A stretch of 64,000 nucleotides of DNA, taken from assembly GCF_030817535.1 (NCBI RefSeq), contig NZ_JAUSZL010000002.1, positions 5,766,001 to 5,830,000 of the forward strand, read 5' to 3'. The position numbers were made by a program, and so were the translations under genes. The notes under the pieces were generated by a model, which saw nothing but the letters and a program-made list of their open reading frames with translations, did not search any database and had not been told where the DNA came from. This document shows, one piece after another, positions 8,161 to 16,792 of the stretch (within the stretch, counting starts at the first letter, position 1; each line of letters starts with the position of its first letter). Origin of the DNA: Streptomyces sp. V3I8 (GTDB lineage Bacteria > Actinomycetota > Actinomycetes > Streptomycetales > Streptomycetaceae).

Positions 8161-8628
8161 GTGAGACGAGTGCGCCCTGGGGCGGCTGTGTCCCGCGGTG
8201 TCGCAAGCCCCCGCGCGGCCGGCGAGGAGCGGACGCTCACCAGCGTCGCGGCCGGTGACACGTACGAGGCCGAGGAGCCCCAGGACCTGCCGCGGCTGTG
8301 GCACGTCACGCTGAGCGTCTCGGGCGGCGAGGCCCCGCTGAAAGAGGTCAGGCGCGGTCTGGAGCAGCTCGCCCACGACCACCCCTTCCTGCTGACCAGC
8401 CGGTACGCCAACGACCACGCGGAGATCCGGTACTGGGAGGAGGCCCGCGACCTGCACGACGCGGCCGCGGTCGCGCTGCGGCTGTGGGGCGAGCACCGCC
8501 AGACCGCGAAGCTGCCGCCGTGGGAGATCGTCGGCCTGGAGGTCATCGACCGCGAGACCTACCACCAGCGGATCGCGGAGGGGTACGGGCCGTTGCCCGC
8601 CACCCCCGTAGGCGTACATCCGTTCTAG
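8161..8628 (+). CDS. Conserved hypothetical protein between proB and proA
   Basis: A 155-residue soluble protein not assigned to a characterised family. The central region (RLWHVTLSVSGGEAPLKEVR, LEQLAHDHPFLLTSRYANDH, AEIRYWEEARDLHDAAAVAL) alternates predicted strands and amphipathic helices, and the C-terminus (PPWEIVGLEVIDRETYHQRI) looks folded. There is no signal peptide, membrane span or metal motif. GTG 8161 is chosen because AAAGGAGG lies 5 bases upstream; an in-frame GTG 57 bases earlier has no such site. I recall the gene as conserved in this position in other streptomycetes, which would suggest a link to the proline genes, but no function is claimed. Confidence 0.75.
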   Translation: MRRVRPGAAVSRGVASPRAAGEERTLTSVAAGDTYEAEEPQDLPRLWHVTLSVSGGEAPLKEVRRGLEQLAHDHPFLLTSRYANDHAEIRYWEEARDLHDAAAVALRLWGEHRQTAKLPPWEIVGLEVIDRETYHQRIAEGYGPLPATPVGVHPF

Positions 8629-8730
8629 GCCTCCGGGTGCGAACCACCACTTCCGAGCCACCGGCACCGGGCCGCCGGGACACGCTTTCTGCGGCCATTT
8701 CGGGACCTGTCTCGCGTTGTGGGACAACGG

Positions 8731-8759
8731 CTGAACACCTCTCGCGGGCGCACTACCCT
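8731..8759 (+). promoter_or_regulatory. Candidate leaderless promoter of proA
   Basis: CTGAAC (8731-8736), a 17-base spacer, then TACCCT (8754-8759). Only 7 bases separate TACCCT from the proA ATG at 8767, and no ribosome binding site is visible, which fits a leaderless transcript. Confidence 0.5.
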
Positions 8760-8766
8760 GCCGGTT

Positions 8767-10053
8767 ATGACCACGCTCTCGCCGTACGACTCGATGTCCC
8801 CGGTCACCCGGGCCGCCTACCGGGCCAAAAGCGCCGCCGCCGACCTCGCTCCGCTGCCGCGGGCCGAGAAGGACGACGCGCTGCTCGCGATCGCGGACGC
8901 CCTCGAGGTCCGTACGAGCGAGATCGTTGAGGCCAACGCCAAGGACACCGCCCGCGCCCGCGAGGCCGGCACCAGCGAGACCGTCATCGACCGGCTCACG
9001 CTCACGCCCGAGCGGATCCGCGCGATCGCCTCCGACGTACGGGACGTGGTGGCGCTGCCCGACCCGGTCGGCGAGGTCGTCCGCGGCTCGACCCTCCCGA
9101 ACGGCATCGACCTGCGCCAGGTCCGGGTCCCCCTCGGCGTCGTCGGCATCATCTACGAGGCCCGCCCGAACGTGACGGTCGACGCGGCCGCCCTGTGCCT
9201 GAAGTCCGGCAACGCGGTGCTGCTGCGCGGCTCGTCCTCGGCGTACGAGTCCAACTCGGCCCTCGTGCGTGTCCTGCGCGACGCCGTCGGCGGCTCGGGC
9301 CTGCCCGCCGACGCCGTCCAGCTCGTGCCGGGCGACAGCCGTGAGTCGGTGCGGGAGCTGATGCGCGCCCGGGGCCTGGTCGACGTGCTCATCCCGCGCG
9401 GCGGCGCCTCGCTGATCCGCACGGTCGTCCAGGAGTCCACCGTCCCGGTCATCGAGACGGGCACCGGCAACTGCCACGTGTACGTCGACGCGCAGGCCGA
9501 CCTCGACATGGCGATCGACATCCTGATCAACTCCAAGGCGCAGCGGCCCAGCGTCTGCAACTCCGCCGAGACGCTCCTCGTCCACCAGGACATCGCGTCC
9601 CGGTTCCTGCCGCGCGCCCTCGACGCCCTCGCGGAGGCCGGCGTCACGGTGCACGGCGACGAGCGCGTCCTCGCGTACGCGAAGGACTCCGAGGCCACGG
9701 TCGTCGAGGCGACGACCGAGGACTGGGAGACCGAGTACCTGTCGTACGACATCGCGGCGGCCGTCGTCGACTCGCTGGAGCGGGCCGTCGACCACATCCG
9801 GCTGTGGACCTCCGGGCACACCGAGGCGATCGTCACCACCTCGCAGCAGGCGGCCCGCCGCTTCACCCAGCTGGTGGATTCGACGACGGTGGCCGTGAAC
9901 GCGTCCACCCGCTTCACCGACGGCGGCCAGTTCGGGTTCGGCGCCGAGATCGGGATCTCCACGCAGAAGCTGCACGCGCGGGGACCGATGGGACTGCCGG
10001 AGCTGACGAGCACCAAGTACATCGTCACGGGCGACGGGCACATCCGGCGCTGA
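8767..10053 (+). CDS. proA: Glutamate-5-semialdehyde dehydrogenase (gamma-glutamyl phosphate reductase)
   Basis: A 428-residue NADPH-dependent enzyme reducing glutamyl 5-phosphate to glutamate 5-semialdehyde, the second proline step. Family motifs are clear: [66 protein letters not shown], and the catalytic cysteine region [12 protein letters not shown]. The C-terminal [24 protein letters not shown] block is also present. ATG 8767 is preferred over an upstream GTG because TACCCT lies 7 bases before it and homologues begin near this methionine. Length is typical. Confidence 0.97.
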   Translation: MTTLSPYDSMSPVTRAAYRAKSAAADLAPLPRAEKDDALLAIADALEVRTSEIVEANAKDTARAREAGTSETVIDRLTLTPERIRAIASDVRDVVALPDPVGEVVRGSTLPNGIDLRQVRVPLGVVGIIYEARPNVTVDAAALCLKSGNAVLLRGSSSAYESNSALVRVLRDAVGGSGLPADAVQLVPGDSRESVRELMRARGLVDVLIPRGGASLIRTVVQESTVPVIETGTGNCHVYVDAQADLDMAIDILINSKAQRPSVCNSAETLLVHQDIASRFLPRALDALAEAGVTVHGDERVLAYAKDSEATVVEATTEDWETEYLSYDIAAAVVDSLERAVDHIRLWTSGHTEAIVTTSQQAARRFTQLVDSTTVAVNASTRFTDGGQFGFGAEIGISTQKLHARGPMGLPELTSTKYIVTGDGHIRR

Positions 10054-10122
10054 CCGTCTCGGCAGGCGGGAGAATTTCCGTACGGTCTGCCCAAATCGAC
10101 CACCCCGGTCTACCCTGGAACC

Positions 10123-10704
10123 GTGCCGGAGGACGTGGGGGGCGCGCCGTTCCCTGACGGCTGGGAGCCCGACGACGACCGCGACCGCGGGGGTGCGGAC
10201 GAAGAGTTCGCCTCCGTGGTCTTCGACGAGTCCTTCGTCAAGGCGGCCACGCTCCACGAACCGACCGCCGTCGAACGCCTCCTGGCCGCCGCACAGGCGA
10301 GAGCGGAGGCCTCCGAGGCCGAAGCGCGCCGGGGACGGGCCCGGGGCCTGCACGGGGACGACGAGTACTACGAGGACGGTTTCGGCCCCGGCGGTTTCGG
10401 CCACGACCCGGACCTGGACGACCTGGACGACCGGGATGTCCTGCACGGCGGCCGCACCCACCCCGGCATGTACGGGAAGCAGGCCCGCTGGCACCGGCCG
10501 GTGGCCTGGATGCTCGCCCTCGTGATGGGTGTCGGCATGGTCGCGCTGGCCTTCGCGGCGGTCTACCGGGGCGCCTCGTCGAGCAGCCGGGACCACGTTC
10601 CGGCGCCCGCCTCCACCGGTCTCGAGCAGGGCGGCGGCGTGGGGCCCTCGGTCTCCGCCGACTACTCCCGGCCGGCCGTCCCGGCGGTGCCCCGCACTCC
10701 GTGA
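10123..10704 (+). CDS. Hypothetical membrane protein with N-terminal SVVFDESFV motif
   Basis: A 193-residue protein of unknown function. The acidic N-terminus contains FASVVFDESFVKAATLHEPT (about 29-48), then an Ala/Glu-rich helix (ERLLAAAQARAEASEAEA) and a Gly/Asp-rich linker (GPGGFGHDPDLDDLDD). One transmembrane segment follows (about 127-147, WMLALVMGVGMVALAFAAVY), then a short Ser/Pro-rich tail, presumably extracytoplasmic. The GTG start is preceded by TACCCT (10111-10116) with 6 bases between, suggesting leaderless expression. The gene directly downstream encodes a second protein with the same N-terminal motif, so the two probably act together or bind the same partner. Confidence 0.75.
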   Translation: MPEDVGGAPFPDGWEPDDDRDRGGADEEFASVVFDESFVKAATLHEPTAVERLLAAAQARAEASEAEARRGRARGLHGDDEYYEDGFGPGGFGHDPDLDDLDDRDVLHGGRTHPGMYGKQARWHRPVAWMLALVMGVGMVALAFAAVYRGASSSSRDHVPAPASTGLEQGGGVGPSVSADYSRPAVPAVPRTP

Positions 10705-10782
10705 CGGCGCCGTCACGGCTGGTTCGGCACCTTGTGGCGAATTCCGGTGAGGGCCTGTCAGAACTTGTCCTGCGGCCGGGCG

Positions 10783-10810
10783 TTTACCTGAGGTCCGGGA
10801 GACCTACTCT
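10783..10810 (+). promoter_or_regulatory. Candidate leaderless promoter of the 10817 gene
   Basis: TTTACC (10783-10788), a 16-base spacer, and TACTCT (10805-10810), followed after 6 bases by the ATG at 10817. No ribosome binding site fits in the gap. Confidence 0.5.
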
Positions 10811-10816
10811 GAAAGT

Positions 10817-11887
10817 ATGGACGGTCCTGGAGAGCCACCTGAGGGAACGTCAGAAGGTGCTCCCGGCGGTGGCGAGGAGGAGTACCGATCCGTCGTCTTC
10901 GACGAATCGTTCGTCCGCGCTGCCCGCCTCCAGGAATTCTCCGCGCGGGAGCGCATCGGCGACCACACCCCGGCCGTCCGCCGCCGCCCCCCGGTGCGCC
11001 GCGGCCTGCTGTCCCGGCAGGCGCTGGTCCTCATCGTCCTGATCACCGTGGCCTTCGGCACGGCGATCTACATGGGCGTCCGCCATCCGTACCAGACCCC
11101 CGTCGCCAAGCACCCCGAACCGCTGCGGATGACCGTGATCCCGCTCGCGCCGCAGAGCCGGGTGCCCGGCACGGCCGATGTGGACGCCCTGTACGCGCAC
11201 AGCCCCGCCGACCAGTTCCGCACGGGCGCCGAGGGCATCACCCTGCCCGCCTCCCGGCGCACCGCGCACTTCTCCGACAGCCAGGTCGTCACCGCGCTGA
11301 CCACGGCGAAGGACTACCTCGTCGAGTCCTCGCTCGACCCGGACGTCCTCACCGGCGGCGCCGACCGGCCGGTGCGGATACTGCTCGACCCGCAGCAGCT
11401 CGACCAGTTCGACCAGAGCTTCCAGCACCCCACCGCGGACGGGCGGCACGCGCCCACCGGCTGGCTGGTGCGCTTCGACCCGGCGCGCAGCGAGCTGGCC
11501 GACGCCAGGATCCGGGTGCAGGGCACGCTGACCGCCGCCGAGACGGACTCCGACACCCTGGAGGTCAGCTCCGACCACACCTTCGTCTACGCGCTGCGGC
11601 CGACCGGCACGGACGAGAAGGCCGAGGCCTCGCTGTTCACCGTGCGGCGCGAGCTGCACTTCCGGTTCGACCGCGACGACCTGCGCATGCACCAGACCGA
11701 GCTCGTCGTCTCCTACCTCCAGGCCGGGCCGCTGGCCTGCGCCGAGGACGCCACGAACCGGCTGCGCCCGCTCCTGGCGGGCGAGACGGCCAGGGCGGGC
11801 GGGCCGGCCGGCACCGACCCGTTCGCCACGGGCAGTGCCACGGCGCTGTGCGGGTCGCTGGCGGCCAGTGCCCAGCCCAGGCTGTAG
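10817..11887 (+). CDS. Hypothetical membrane-anchored protein with SVVFDESFV motif and large outer domain
   Basis: A 356-residue protein of unknown function. The N-terminal EEEYRSVVFDESFVRAARLQ (about 20-39) repeats the motif of the preceding gene. A basic stretch (RRRPPVRRG) leads into one transmembrane segment (about 69-85, ALVLIVLITVAFGTAIY). Residues about 90-356 form a predicted extracytoplasmic domain (VTALTTAKDYLVESSLDPDV, PTGWLVRFDPARSELADARI, LHFRFDRDDLRMHQTELVVS) with two late Cys residues (LACAED, ALCGSL) that could form a disulfide. I do not recognise the outer domain. It ends convergently with the M48 protease gene. Confidence 0.8.
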   Translation: MDGPGEPPEGTSEGAPGGGEEEYRSVVFDESFVRAARLQEFSARERIGDHTPAVRRRPPVRRGLLSRQALVLIVLITVAFGTAIYMGVRHPYQTPVAKHPEPLRMTVIPLAPQSRVPGTADVDALYAHSPADQFRTGAEGITLPASRRTAHFSDSQVVTALTTAKDYLVESSLDPDVLTGGADRPVRILLDPQQLDQFDQSFQHPTADGRHAPTGWLVRFDPARSELADARIRVQGTLTAAETDSDTLEVSSDHTFVYALRPTGTDEKAEASLFTVRRELHFRFDRDDLRMHQTELVVSYLQAGPLACAEDATNRLRPLLAGETARAGGPAGTDPFATGSATALCGSLAASAQPRL

Positions 11888-11942
11888 CTCCCGGCCCCGG
11901 GCGGCGGCGCAGCCGGTCCCGGGCGGACGTGTCCGCCCGCGA

Positions 11943-13085
11943 TCAGGCGCTTCCGCCGGGGCCCTCGTCCTCCGGGCGGTCGGTGCGCGGCTGCTCCTTG
12001 GTCGCGGTGCCGGAATTCCCCCCGTCGGCGCCCCCCGCGGTGCCGCCGCCCGCGAAACCGCCGAAGCCGCGCCGCACCCGGCCGCCTAGGTCGCCCGCAC
12101 CGCCCGCGATGTCACTGACCAGCTTCATCAGCGGGTCCTTGCTGTTCTTCATGCCGTTGGCGTAGCTGGCCGCCGACTGGCGGATGGAGTCCGTGACCGA
12201 GGTGTCGCCGTCCTCGTCGCGGCGCGGGTAGTGGCCGTCCATGATCCGCTGGTGGTCGCGGGACTCCGCCCACTTCTTCAGCTCGGCCGCCCGGACCGTG
12301 GTGAAGGGGTGCGAGCGGGGCATCACGTTCAGGATCTTGAGCACCGAGTCGCGCAGGTCGCCGCCGGCCTCGTACTCCTCGGCCTGCGCGAGGAACGCGT
12401 CCACGTTCATCTCGTGCAGGTGGTTGCCGCCCGCGATCTTCATCAGGCCGCGCATCGAGGCCCGCAGGTCCTGGCCGACCAGCAGGCCCGCCCGGTCCGC
12501 GGACAGCTCGGACTTGCGGAACCACTCGCGCAGGGCGGTCACGATCGCCATGATCGCGAGGTTGCCGAGCGGGATCCACGCCACGCGCAGCGCGAGTCCG
12601 GTCAGGAAGAGCAGGACCGTGCGGTAGACGGAGTGCCCGGACAGCGCGTGGCCCACCTCGTGGCCGATGACCGCCCGCATCTCCTCCTCGTCGAGCAGCT
12701 CGACGAGGCCGGTGGTGACGACGATGATCGGCTCGTCCAGGCCGATGCACATCGCGTTCGGCTGAGGGTCCTGGTTCACGTACATCGGCGGGACCTTGTC
12801 GAGGTCCAGGATGTAGCAGGCGTCGCGCAGCATCACGTTCAGGTGGGCGAACTGGGCGTCCGAGACGCGTACCGAGTCCGACAGGAACAGCAGCCGCAGA
12901 CTGCGCTCCGGGAGCAGGCCGCTGAGCGCCTTGAAGACCGTGTCGAAGCCGCTGAGCTTGCGCAGGGCCACCAGGGCCGAGCGGTCCGCGGGGTGCTCGT
13001 ACGCCCGGGAGGAGATCCCCTCGAAGCGCCTGCGCTGCCTGCTCGGTACGTTCTCGTGGCTGTCTTCCGGCATGTGGTCCCCCAT
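11943..13085 (-). CDS. M48 family zinc metallopeptidase (HtpX-like)
   Basis: A 380-residue membrane-associated protease. The zinc motif is HEVGHALSGH (HEXXH), with a third ligand likely in KSELSADRAGLL (E/D-x-x-A-D). Hydrophobic stretches follow the active site (VLLFLTGLALRVAWIPLGNL). Upstream, YVNQDPQPNAMCIGLDEPII and VVTTGLVELLDEEEMRAVIG are standard M48 substrate-groove sequences. The C-terminus is Gly/Arg-rich. ATG 13085 is used; ATG 13073 (MPEDSHENV), with GGGGGA just before it, is a plausible alternative. M48 proteases of this type act in membrane-protein quality control; the substrate here is unknown. Confidence 0.88.
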   Translation of the reverse strand: MGDHMPEDSHENVPSRQRRRFEGISSRAYEHPADRSALVALRKLSGFDTVFKALSGLLPERSLRLLFLSDSVRVSDAQFAHLNVMLRDACYILDLDKVPPMYVNQDPQPNAMCIGLDEPIIVVTTGLVELLDEEEMRAVIGHEVGHALSGHSVYRTVLLFLTGLALRVAWIPLGNLAIMAIVTALREWFRKSELSADRAGLLVGQDLRASMRGLMKIAGGNHLHEMNVDAFLAQAEEYEAGGDLRDSVLKILNVMPRSHPFTTVRAAELKKWAESRDHQRIMDGHYPRRDEDGDTSVTDSIRQSAASYANGMKNSKDPLMKLVSDIAGGAGDLGGRVRRGFGGFAGGGTAGGADGGNSGTATKEQPRTDRPEDEGPGGSA

Positions 13086-13174
13086 GCGTTTGGTCGCCTT
13101 GCCTGCCCCCGGGACGGGGTCCAGCGTAGGCGGAGATACCGTGGACGGGCAGTACAGCGAAGGAGTGGTACGTC

Positions 13175-13330
13175 ATGGAGCATGTCCCCGGGCCCTGGCT
13201 CACCGAGGCCGCGAGCGCCGCCCAGCAGCAAGGAGCGGGCAATCTCCTCCGCATCGTGCTGATCGTGATGGTCGTCGGCTGTGGACTGGCGGCCTGGTTC
13301 CTGTTGCGCGGCTACAAGCGGGACGACTGA
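13175..13330 (+). CDS. Small single-span membrane protein
   Basis: A 51-residue protein, divergent from the M48 gene. After a short amphipathic N-terminus (MEHVPGPWLTEAASAAQQQG) comes one transmembrane helix (about 25-45, LLRIVLIVMVVGCGLAAWFL), then a basic tail ending KRDD. The ribosome binding site GAAGGAG (13159-13165) is 9 bases from the ATG. Codon third positions are G/C-rich, as in real genes here. No family is recognised. The next gene encodes a similar tiny membrane protein, so the two may form a small envelope pair. Confidence 0.6.
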   Translation: MEHVPGPWLTEAASAAQQQGAGNLLRIVLIVMVVGCGLAAWFLLRGYKRDD

Positions 13331-13509
13331 GACCCCGCAGAAGGTTCCCGGCCCGGTGGGCCGGACCGGCGGACGCCGGCGTTCCGCATCCTGCCGCCCG
13401 ATGGAGCCGAATTCCCCAACGGCGGAGTCGAAGTGATGCGCAAGGGGCCCCCCGCTTACGATGTGCGCAAGTCGTTGTCCCGCCCTCCATCGGATAGGTC
13501 CCGCCGAAG

Positions 13510-13674
13510 ATGAGCCTCCACAGCACCGCTGCCCAGTTGGTCACACTCGCCGCCGAGGGCGGAGAGCACGGTGGCAACCACGAAAGCCTGAATCCCCTCT
13601 TCGTCGGCGGCGGAGCCTTCGTCGCGCTCCTGCTGCTGCTGTGGGTCACCACCCGCTTCAACCGCGACCGCTGA
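13510..13674 (+). CDS. Small single-span membrane protein upstream of nadD
   Basis: A 54-residue protein starting [20 protein letters not shown] and containing a His/Gly/Glu-rich segment ([13 protein letters not shown]). One transmembrane helix follows (about 32-47, [16 protein letters not shown]), then a short basic tail TTRFNRDR. I recall near-identical short proteins immediately upstream of nadD in other streptomycetes, which supports it as a real gene. It sits 47 bases before nadD. The function is unknown; the conserved His-rich stretch could bind metal, but this is speculative. Confidence 0.65.
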   Translation: MSLHSTAAQLVTLAAEGGEHGGNHESLNPLFVGGGAFVALLLLLWVTTRFNRDR

Positions 13675-13721
13675 CGCCCGTTCGACCGGGCCCGCCGCGC
13701 GGGCCGGTAGGGTCTGCACGC

Positions 13722-14396
13722 ATGGGAGAGCAGGACATGCCTACCGGTCCGGCGGGCGCCATGGCGCACGGTCTGCGACGGGGCACCGGAAACGGCCCGT
13801 CGAACCCGGGCCGGCGCCGCCTCGGCGTCATGGGCGGAACGTTCGACCCGATCCACCACGGACACCTCGTCGCCGCGAGTGAGGTCGCCGTACGGTTCCA
13901 CCTCGACGAGGTGGTGTTCGTGCCGACCGGCCAGCCGTGGCAGAAGTCCGACAGCAAGGTGTCCGCGGCCGAGGACCGCTACCTGATGACGGTCATCGCG
14001 ACCGCCGAGAACCCGCAGTTCTCCGTGAGCCGCATCGACATCGACCGCGGCGGCCCCACCTACACCACGGACACGCTGCGCGACCTGCGGATGCTCAACC
14101 CCGACACGGACCTGTTCTTCATCACCGGCGCCGACGCGCTCGGCCAGATCCTCACCTGGCGCGACGCCGACGAGCTGTTCTCCCTCGCGCACTTCATCGG
14201 GGTCACCCGGCCCGGCCACATACTGACCGACAGCGGTCTGCCGGAGGGCGGTGTCTCGCTCGTCGAGGTCCCCGCGCTCGCCATCTCGTCCACGGACTGC
14301 CGGGTCCGGGTCGCGAAGGGCGATCCGGTCTGGTACCTGGTGCCGGACGGTGTGGTGCGCTACATCGACAAGCGAGAGCTGTACCGCGGCGAGTGA
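13722..14396 (+). CDS. nadD: Nicotinate-nucleotide adenylyltransferase
   Basis: A 224-residue enzyme transferring AMP from ATP to nicotinate mononucleotide in NAD synthesis. The nucleotidyltransferase signature [16 protein letters not shown] (GTFDPxHxGH) lies at about residue 37. [25 protein letters not shown] and the late [13 protein letters not shown] motif (ISST-x-x-R) confirm the family. ATG 13722 is supported by TAGGGT (13708-13713) 8 bases before it (leaderless pattern); ATG 13737 is an alternative. The N-terminal extension before the Rossmann fold is low complexity. The LytR-type gene and rsfS follow, an order I recall as common in actinomycetes. Confidence 0.95.
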   Translation: MGEQDMPTGPAGAMAHGLRRGTGNGPSNPGRRRLGVMGGTFDPIHHGHLVAASEVAVRFHLDEVVFVPTGQPWQKSDSKVSAAEDRYLMTVIATAENPQFSVSRIDIDRGGPTYTTDTLRDLRMLNPDTDLFFITGADALGQILTWRDADELFSLAHFIGVTRPGHILTDSGLPEGGVSLVEVPALAISSTDCRVRVAKGDPVWYLVPDGVVRYIDKRELYRGE

Positions 14397-14412
14397 GCCG
14401 AGAGGGGCACCG

Positions 14413-16227
14413 GTGAACGACCGATACGACGCTGGGTACGGGGGCGACCAGTACGAACTCGTCGGCTACGACGAGTTCGGACAGCCCGTGTACCGCCAGG
14501 TGCCGCAGCCGGGGCAGTCCTCGCAGCCACCACAGCACTCTGCGCGACAGGACGAGTACGGATCGTACGATCCCTACGGCGGACAGCCCCAGGGGCAGCC
14601 GCACGCACAGGGATACGGGCAGGGCTACGACCCGGGGTACGGGCAGGACTACGGCCAGGGATACGGGCAGGACTACGACCGGAGCGGCCCGGTGGATCAC
14701 GGGCAGGGCTACGGCTACGACCCGTACGCGACCGGGACGGCAGGGACGACCGGGACGACGGAAGCGGGCGACCCGGCCGGAACGGGTCGGCAGGCACCGC
14801 CCGCGGGGTCGTACGACACCGGCCGCCGACAGGCCCCCGTCGCCGAGCAGACCGCCTACATCCCGCAGCAGGCGGGCCCCGCGCAGCCGTCCCCGCCGGC
14901 ACCGGAGCGGACGCCTGCGCAGGACGGGCCGCAGGACGGGCAGCAGGGCGAATCCGACTACCGCACCGAGCAGTTCGCGTTCGTCGAGGAGCCGCCCGAG
15001 AACTCCGAAGACGTCATCGACTGGCTGAAGTTCACCGAGAACCGCACCGAGCGGCGCGAGGAGGCCAAGCGCCGGGCGCGCGGCCGGGTCGTCGCCCTCG
15101 TCGTGGTCCTCGCACTGGTCGTGGTCGGCGGGGCCGGCTACCTCTGGTACGCGCAGAAGCTGCCTGGCTCGCACGCGGACCAGGACTCCGGCACGACCAC
15201 CGCGGCCGGCGCCCAGAAGCGCGACGTGATCGTCGTCCACCTGCACAACACCAAGGGCGGCGGCACCTCCACGGTCCTGCTCGTCAACAACACCACCACC
15301 AAGCAGGGCACCACGGTCCTGCTGCCCAACTCCCTCGCCCTGACGGACGACGACGGCTCCGCCACGACGCTCTCCAAGTCGGTCGACGACGACGGTTCCT
15401 CGGGGACGCGCGACGAGCTCGACACCGTCCTCGGGACGGACATCGAGGGCACCTGGCGCCTGGACACCCCGTACCTCGACAACCTGGTCGAGCTGGTCGG
15501 CAACATCGAGATCGACACCGACACGGACGTGCCGGACCCCGAGGCGAAGAAGAAGGGCGAGGCCCCCCTCGTCAACAAGGGCGAAGACCGGACGCTGAGC
15601 GGCAGGATGGCCGTCGCGTACGCCACGTACCGCGCCTCCGGGGAGTTGCAGAACGCCCAGTTGCAGCGGTTCGGTCAGGTCGTGCAGGGCGTGCTGCGCA
15701 AGCTGTCGTCCGACGCGCAGGCCGCGACGACCACCGTGCAGACCCTCGCGCAGATTCTCGACCCCTCGCTGACCGACAAGGACCTGGGCACGTTCCTCGC
15801 CAAGCTCGCGGACCGCGCCAAGGAGGGTGACTTCAAGACGGCGCTGCTGCCGGTCCGGACGGACGGCCGGCTCAGTACGGAGGCCAGCGACAGCGTGGTC
15901 AAGGACGTGCTCGGCGGCGCCGCCAGGAGCCCCGGGAAGGGCGCGGCCGTCCAGGTCGGCATCCGCAACGCCACGGCCGATGAGGACGCCACCGAGCAGG
16001 CCCGCGTCGTCCTGCTCAACGGCGGCTACACCTTCGTCGACGGCGGTACGGCCCAGCTCGCGCAGGCGGTGTCCGAGGTCACCTACGCCGACACCGCGAA
16101 GAAGGGGGACGCGGTGGAGGTCGCCAAGACACTCGGACTGCCCACGAGCGCGGTGAAGAAGGGCGAGGTCACCTCGAACGCCGACGTGTCGGTGGTGCTG
16201 GGCCAGGACTACAAGACGGACGAGTAG
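14413..16227 (+). CDS. LytR/CpsA/Psr-like membrane protein with C-terminal LytR_C domain
   Basis: A 604-residue protein. Residues 1 to about 215 are cytoplasmic and rich in Tyr, Gly and Gln, with short repeats (GYGQDYGQGYGQDY). A transmembrane helix follows (about 219-240, VVALVVVLALVVVGGAGYLW). The LCP-like domain (about 270-460) starts RDVIVVHLHNTKGGGTSTVL, but where active family members have the SIPRD motif this protein reads VLLPNSLAL, so the usual catalytic Arg/Asp pair is not evident. The C-terminal LytR_C domain (about 510-600) is clear (AAVQVGIRNATADEDATEQA, VVLLNGGYTFVDGG). From memory the S. coelicolor counterpart (SCO2578, PdtA) is implicated in attaching an anionic spore-wall polymer. 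GTG 14413 has AGAGGGG upstream. rsfS follows 118 bases downstream. Confidence 0.85.
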   Translation: MNDRYDAGYGGDQYELVGYDEFGQPVYRQVPQPGQSSQPPQHSARQDEYGSYDPYGGQPQGQPHAQGYGQGYDPGYGQDYGQGYGQDYDRSGPVDHGQGYGYDPYATGTAGTTGTTEAGDPAGTGRQAPPAGSYDTGRRQAPVAEQTAYIPQQAGPAQPSPPAPERTPAQDGPQDGQQGESDYRTEQFAFVEEPPENSEDVIDWLKFTENRTERREEAKRRARGRVVALVVVLALVVVGGAGYLWYAQKLPGSHADQDSGTTTAAGAQKRDVIVVHLHNTKGGGTSTVLLVNNTTTKQGTTVLLPNSLALTDDDGSATTLSKSVDDDGSSGTRDELDTVLGTDIEGTWRLDTPYLDNLVELVGNIEIDTDTDVPDPEAKKKGEAPLVNKGEDRTLSGRMAVAYATYRASGELQNAQLQRFGQVVQGVLRKLSSDAQAATTTVQTLAQILDPSLTDKDLGTFLAKLADRAKEGDFKTALLPVRTDGRLSTEASDSVVKDVLGGAARSPGKGAAVQVGIRNATADEDATEQARVVLLNGGYTFVDGGTAQLAQAVSEVTYADTAKKGDAVEVAKTLGLPTSAVKKGEVTSNADVSVVLGQDYKTDE

Positions 16228-16345
16228 GCCGCCCGGCCGGGCCCGCGGGGTGATCCATCCGTCGCGTGGGGTGCTGTCGGCGGTACGTGAGACCCTTGGG
16301 GTACGACCCCCCGGGGTTTCCTGACCGTCTACGGAAAGCCTTGTA

Positions 16346-16792
16346 GTGACCGCCACTGACCGCTCCACCGAGCTCATCACCACCGCCGCGCAGGCGGCCG
16401 CCGACAAGCTCGCGCACGACATCATCGCGTACGACGTCAGCGACGTGCTGTCGATCACGGACGCCTTCCTGCTGGCCTCCGCGCCCAACGACCGCCAGGT
16501 CAAGTCGATCGTCGACGAGATCGAGGAGCGGCTGAACAAGGAGCTCGGCGCGAAGCCGGTCCGCCGCGAGGGCGACCGCGACGCCCGCTGGATCCTGCTG
16601 GACTACGTCGACATCGTGGTGCACGTCCAGCACAGCGAGGAGCGTGTGTTCTACGCGCTGGAGCGGCTCTGGAAGGACTGCCCCGAGCTCGACCTGCCCG
16701 AGGACGCCAAGGCCACCCGCGGCAAGGCGGCCGAGCACGCCGAGCTCCAGGACACGGAGGACGCCGCCGAGCTGCGCGGAGAACTGCGATGA
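16346..16792 (+). CDS. rsfS: Ribosomal silencing factor RsfS
   Basis: A 148-residue RsfS/Iojap protein that binds ribosomal protein uL14 and blocks subunit joining in slow growth (established for the family). Core motifs are present: DKLAHDIIAYDVSDVLSITD, FLLASAPNDRQVKSIVDEIE, PVRREGDRDARWILLDYVDI and VVHVQHSEERVFYALERLW. The GTG at 16346 is preceded by GGAAAG. The C-terminal tail of about 35 acidic residues is a normal actinobacterial extension. The stop overlaps the start of the phosphatase gene (ATGA). Confidence 0.95.
   Translation: MTATDRSTELITTAAQAAADKLAHDIIAYDVSDVLSITDAFLLASAPNDRQVKSIVDEIEERLNKELGAKPVRREGDRDARWILLDYVDIVVHVQHSEERVFYALERLWKDCPELDLPEDAKATRGKAAEHAELQDTEDAAELRGELR

Noticed and set aside
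14600..14700. Short repeats in the LytR-type gene considered as a CRISPR-like array
   Set aside because: They are in-frame Gly/Tyr/Gln codon repeats without uniform repeats and unique spacers; no cas genes are present.
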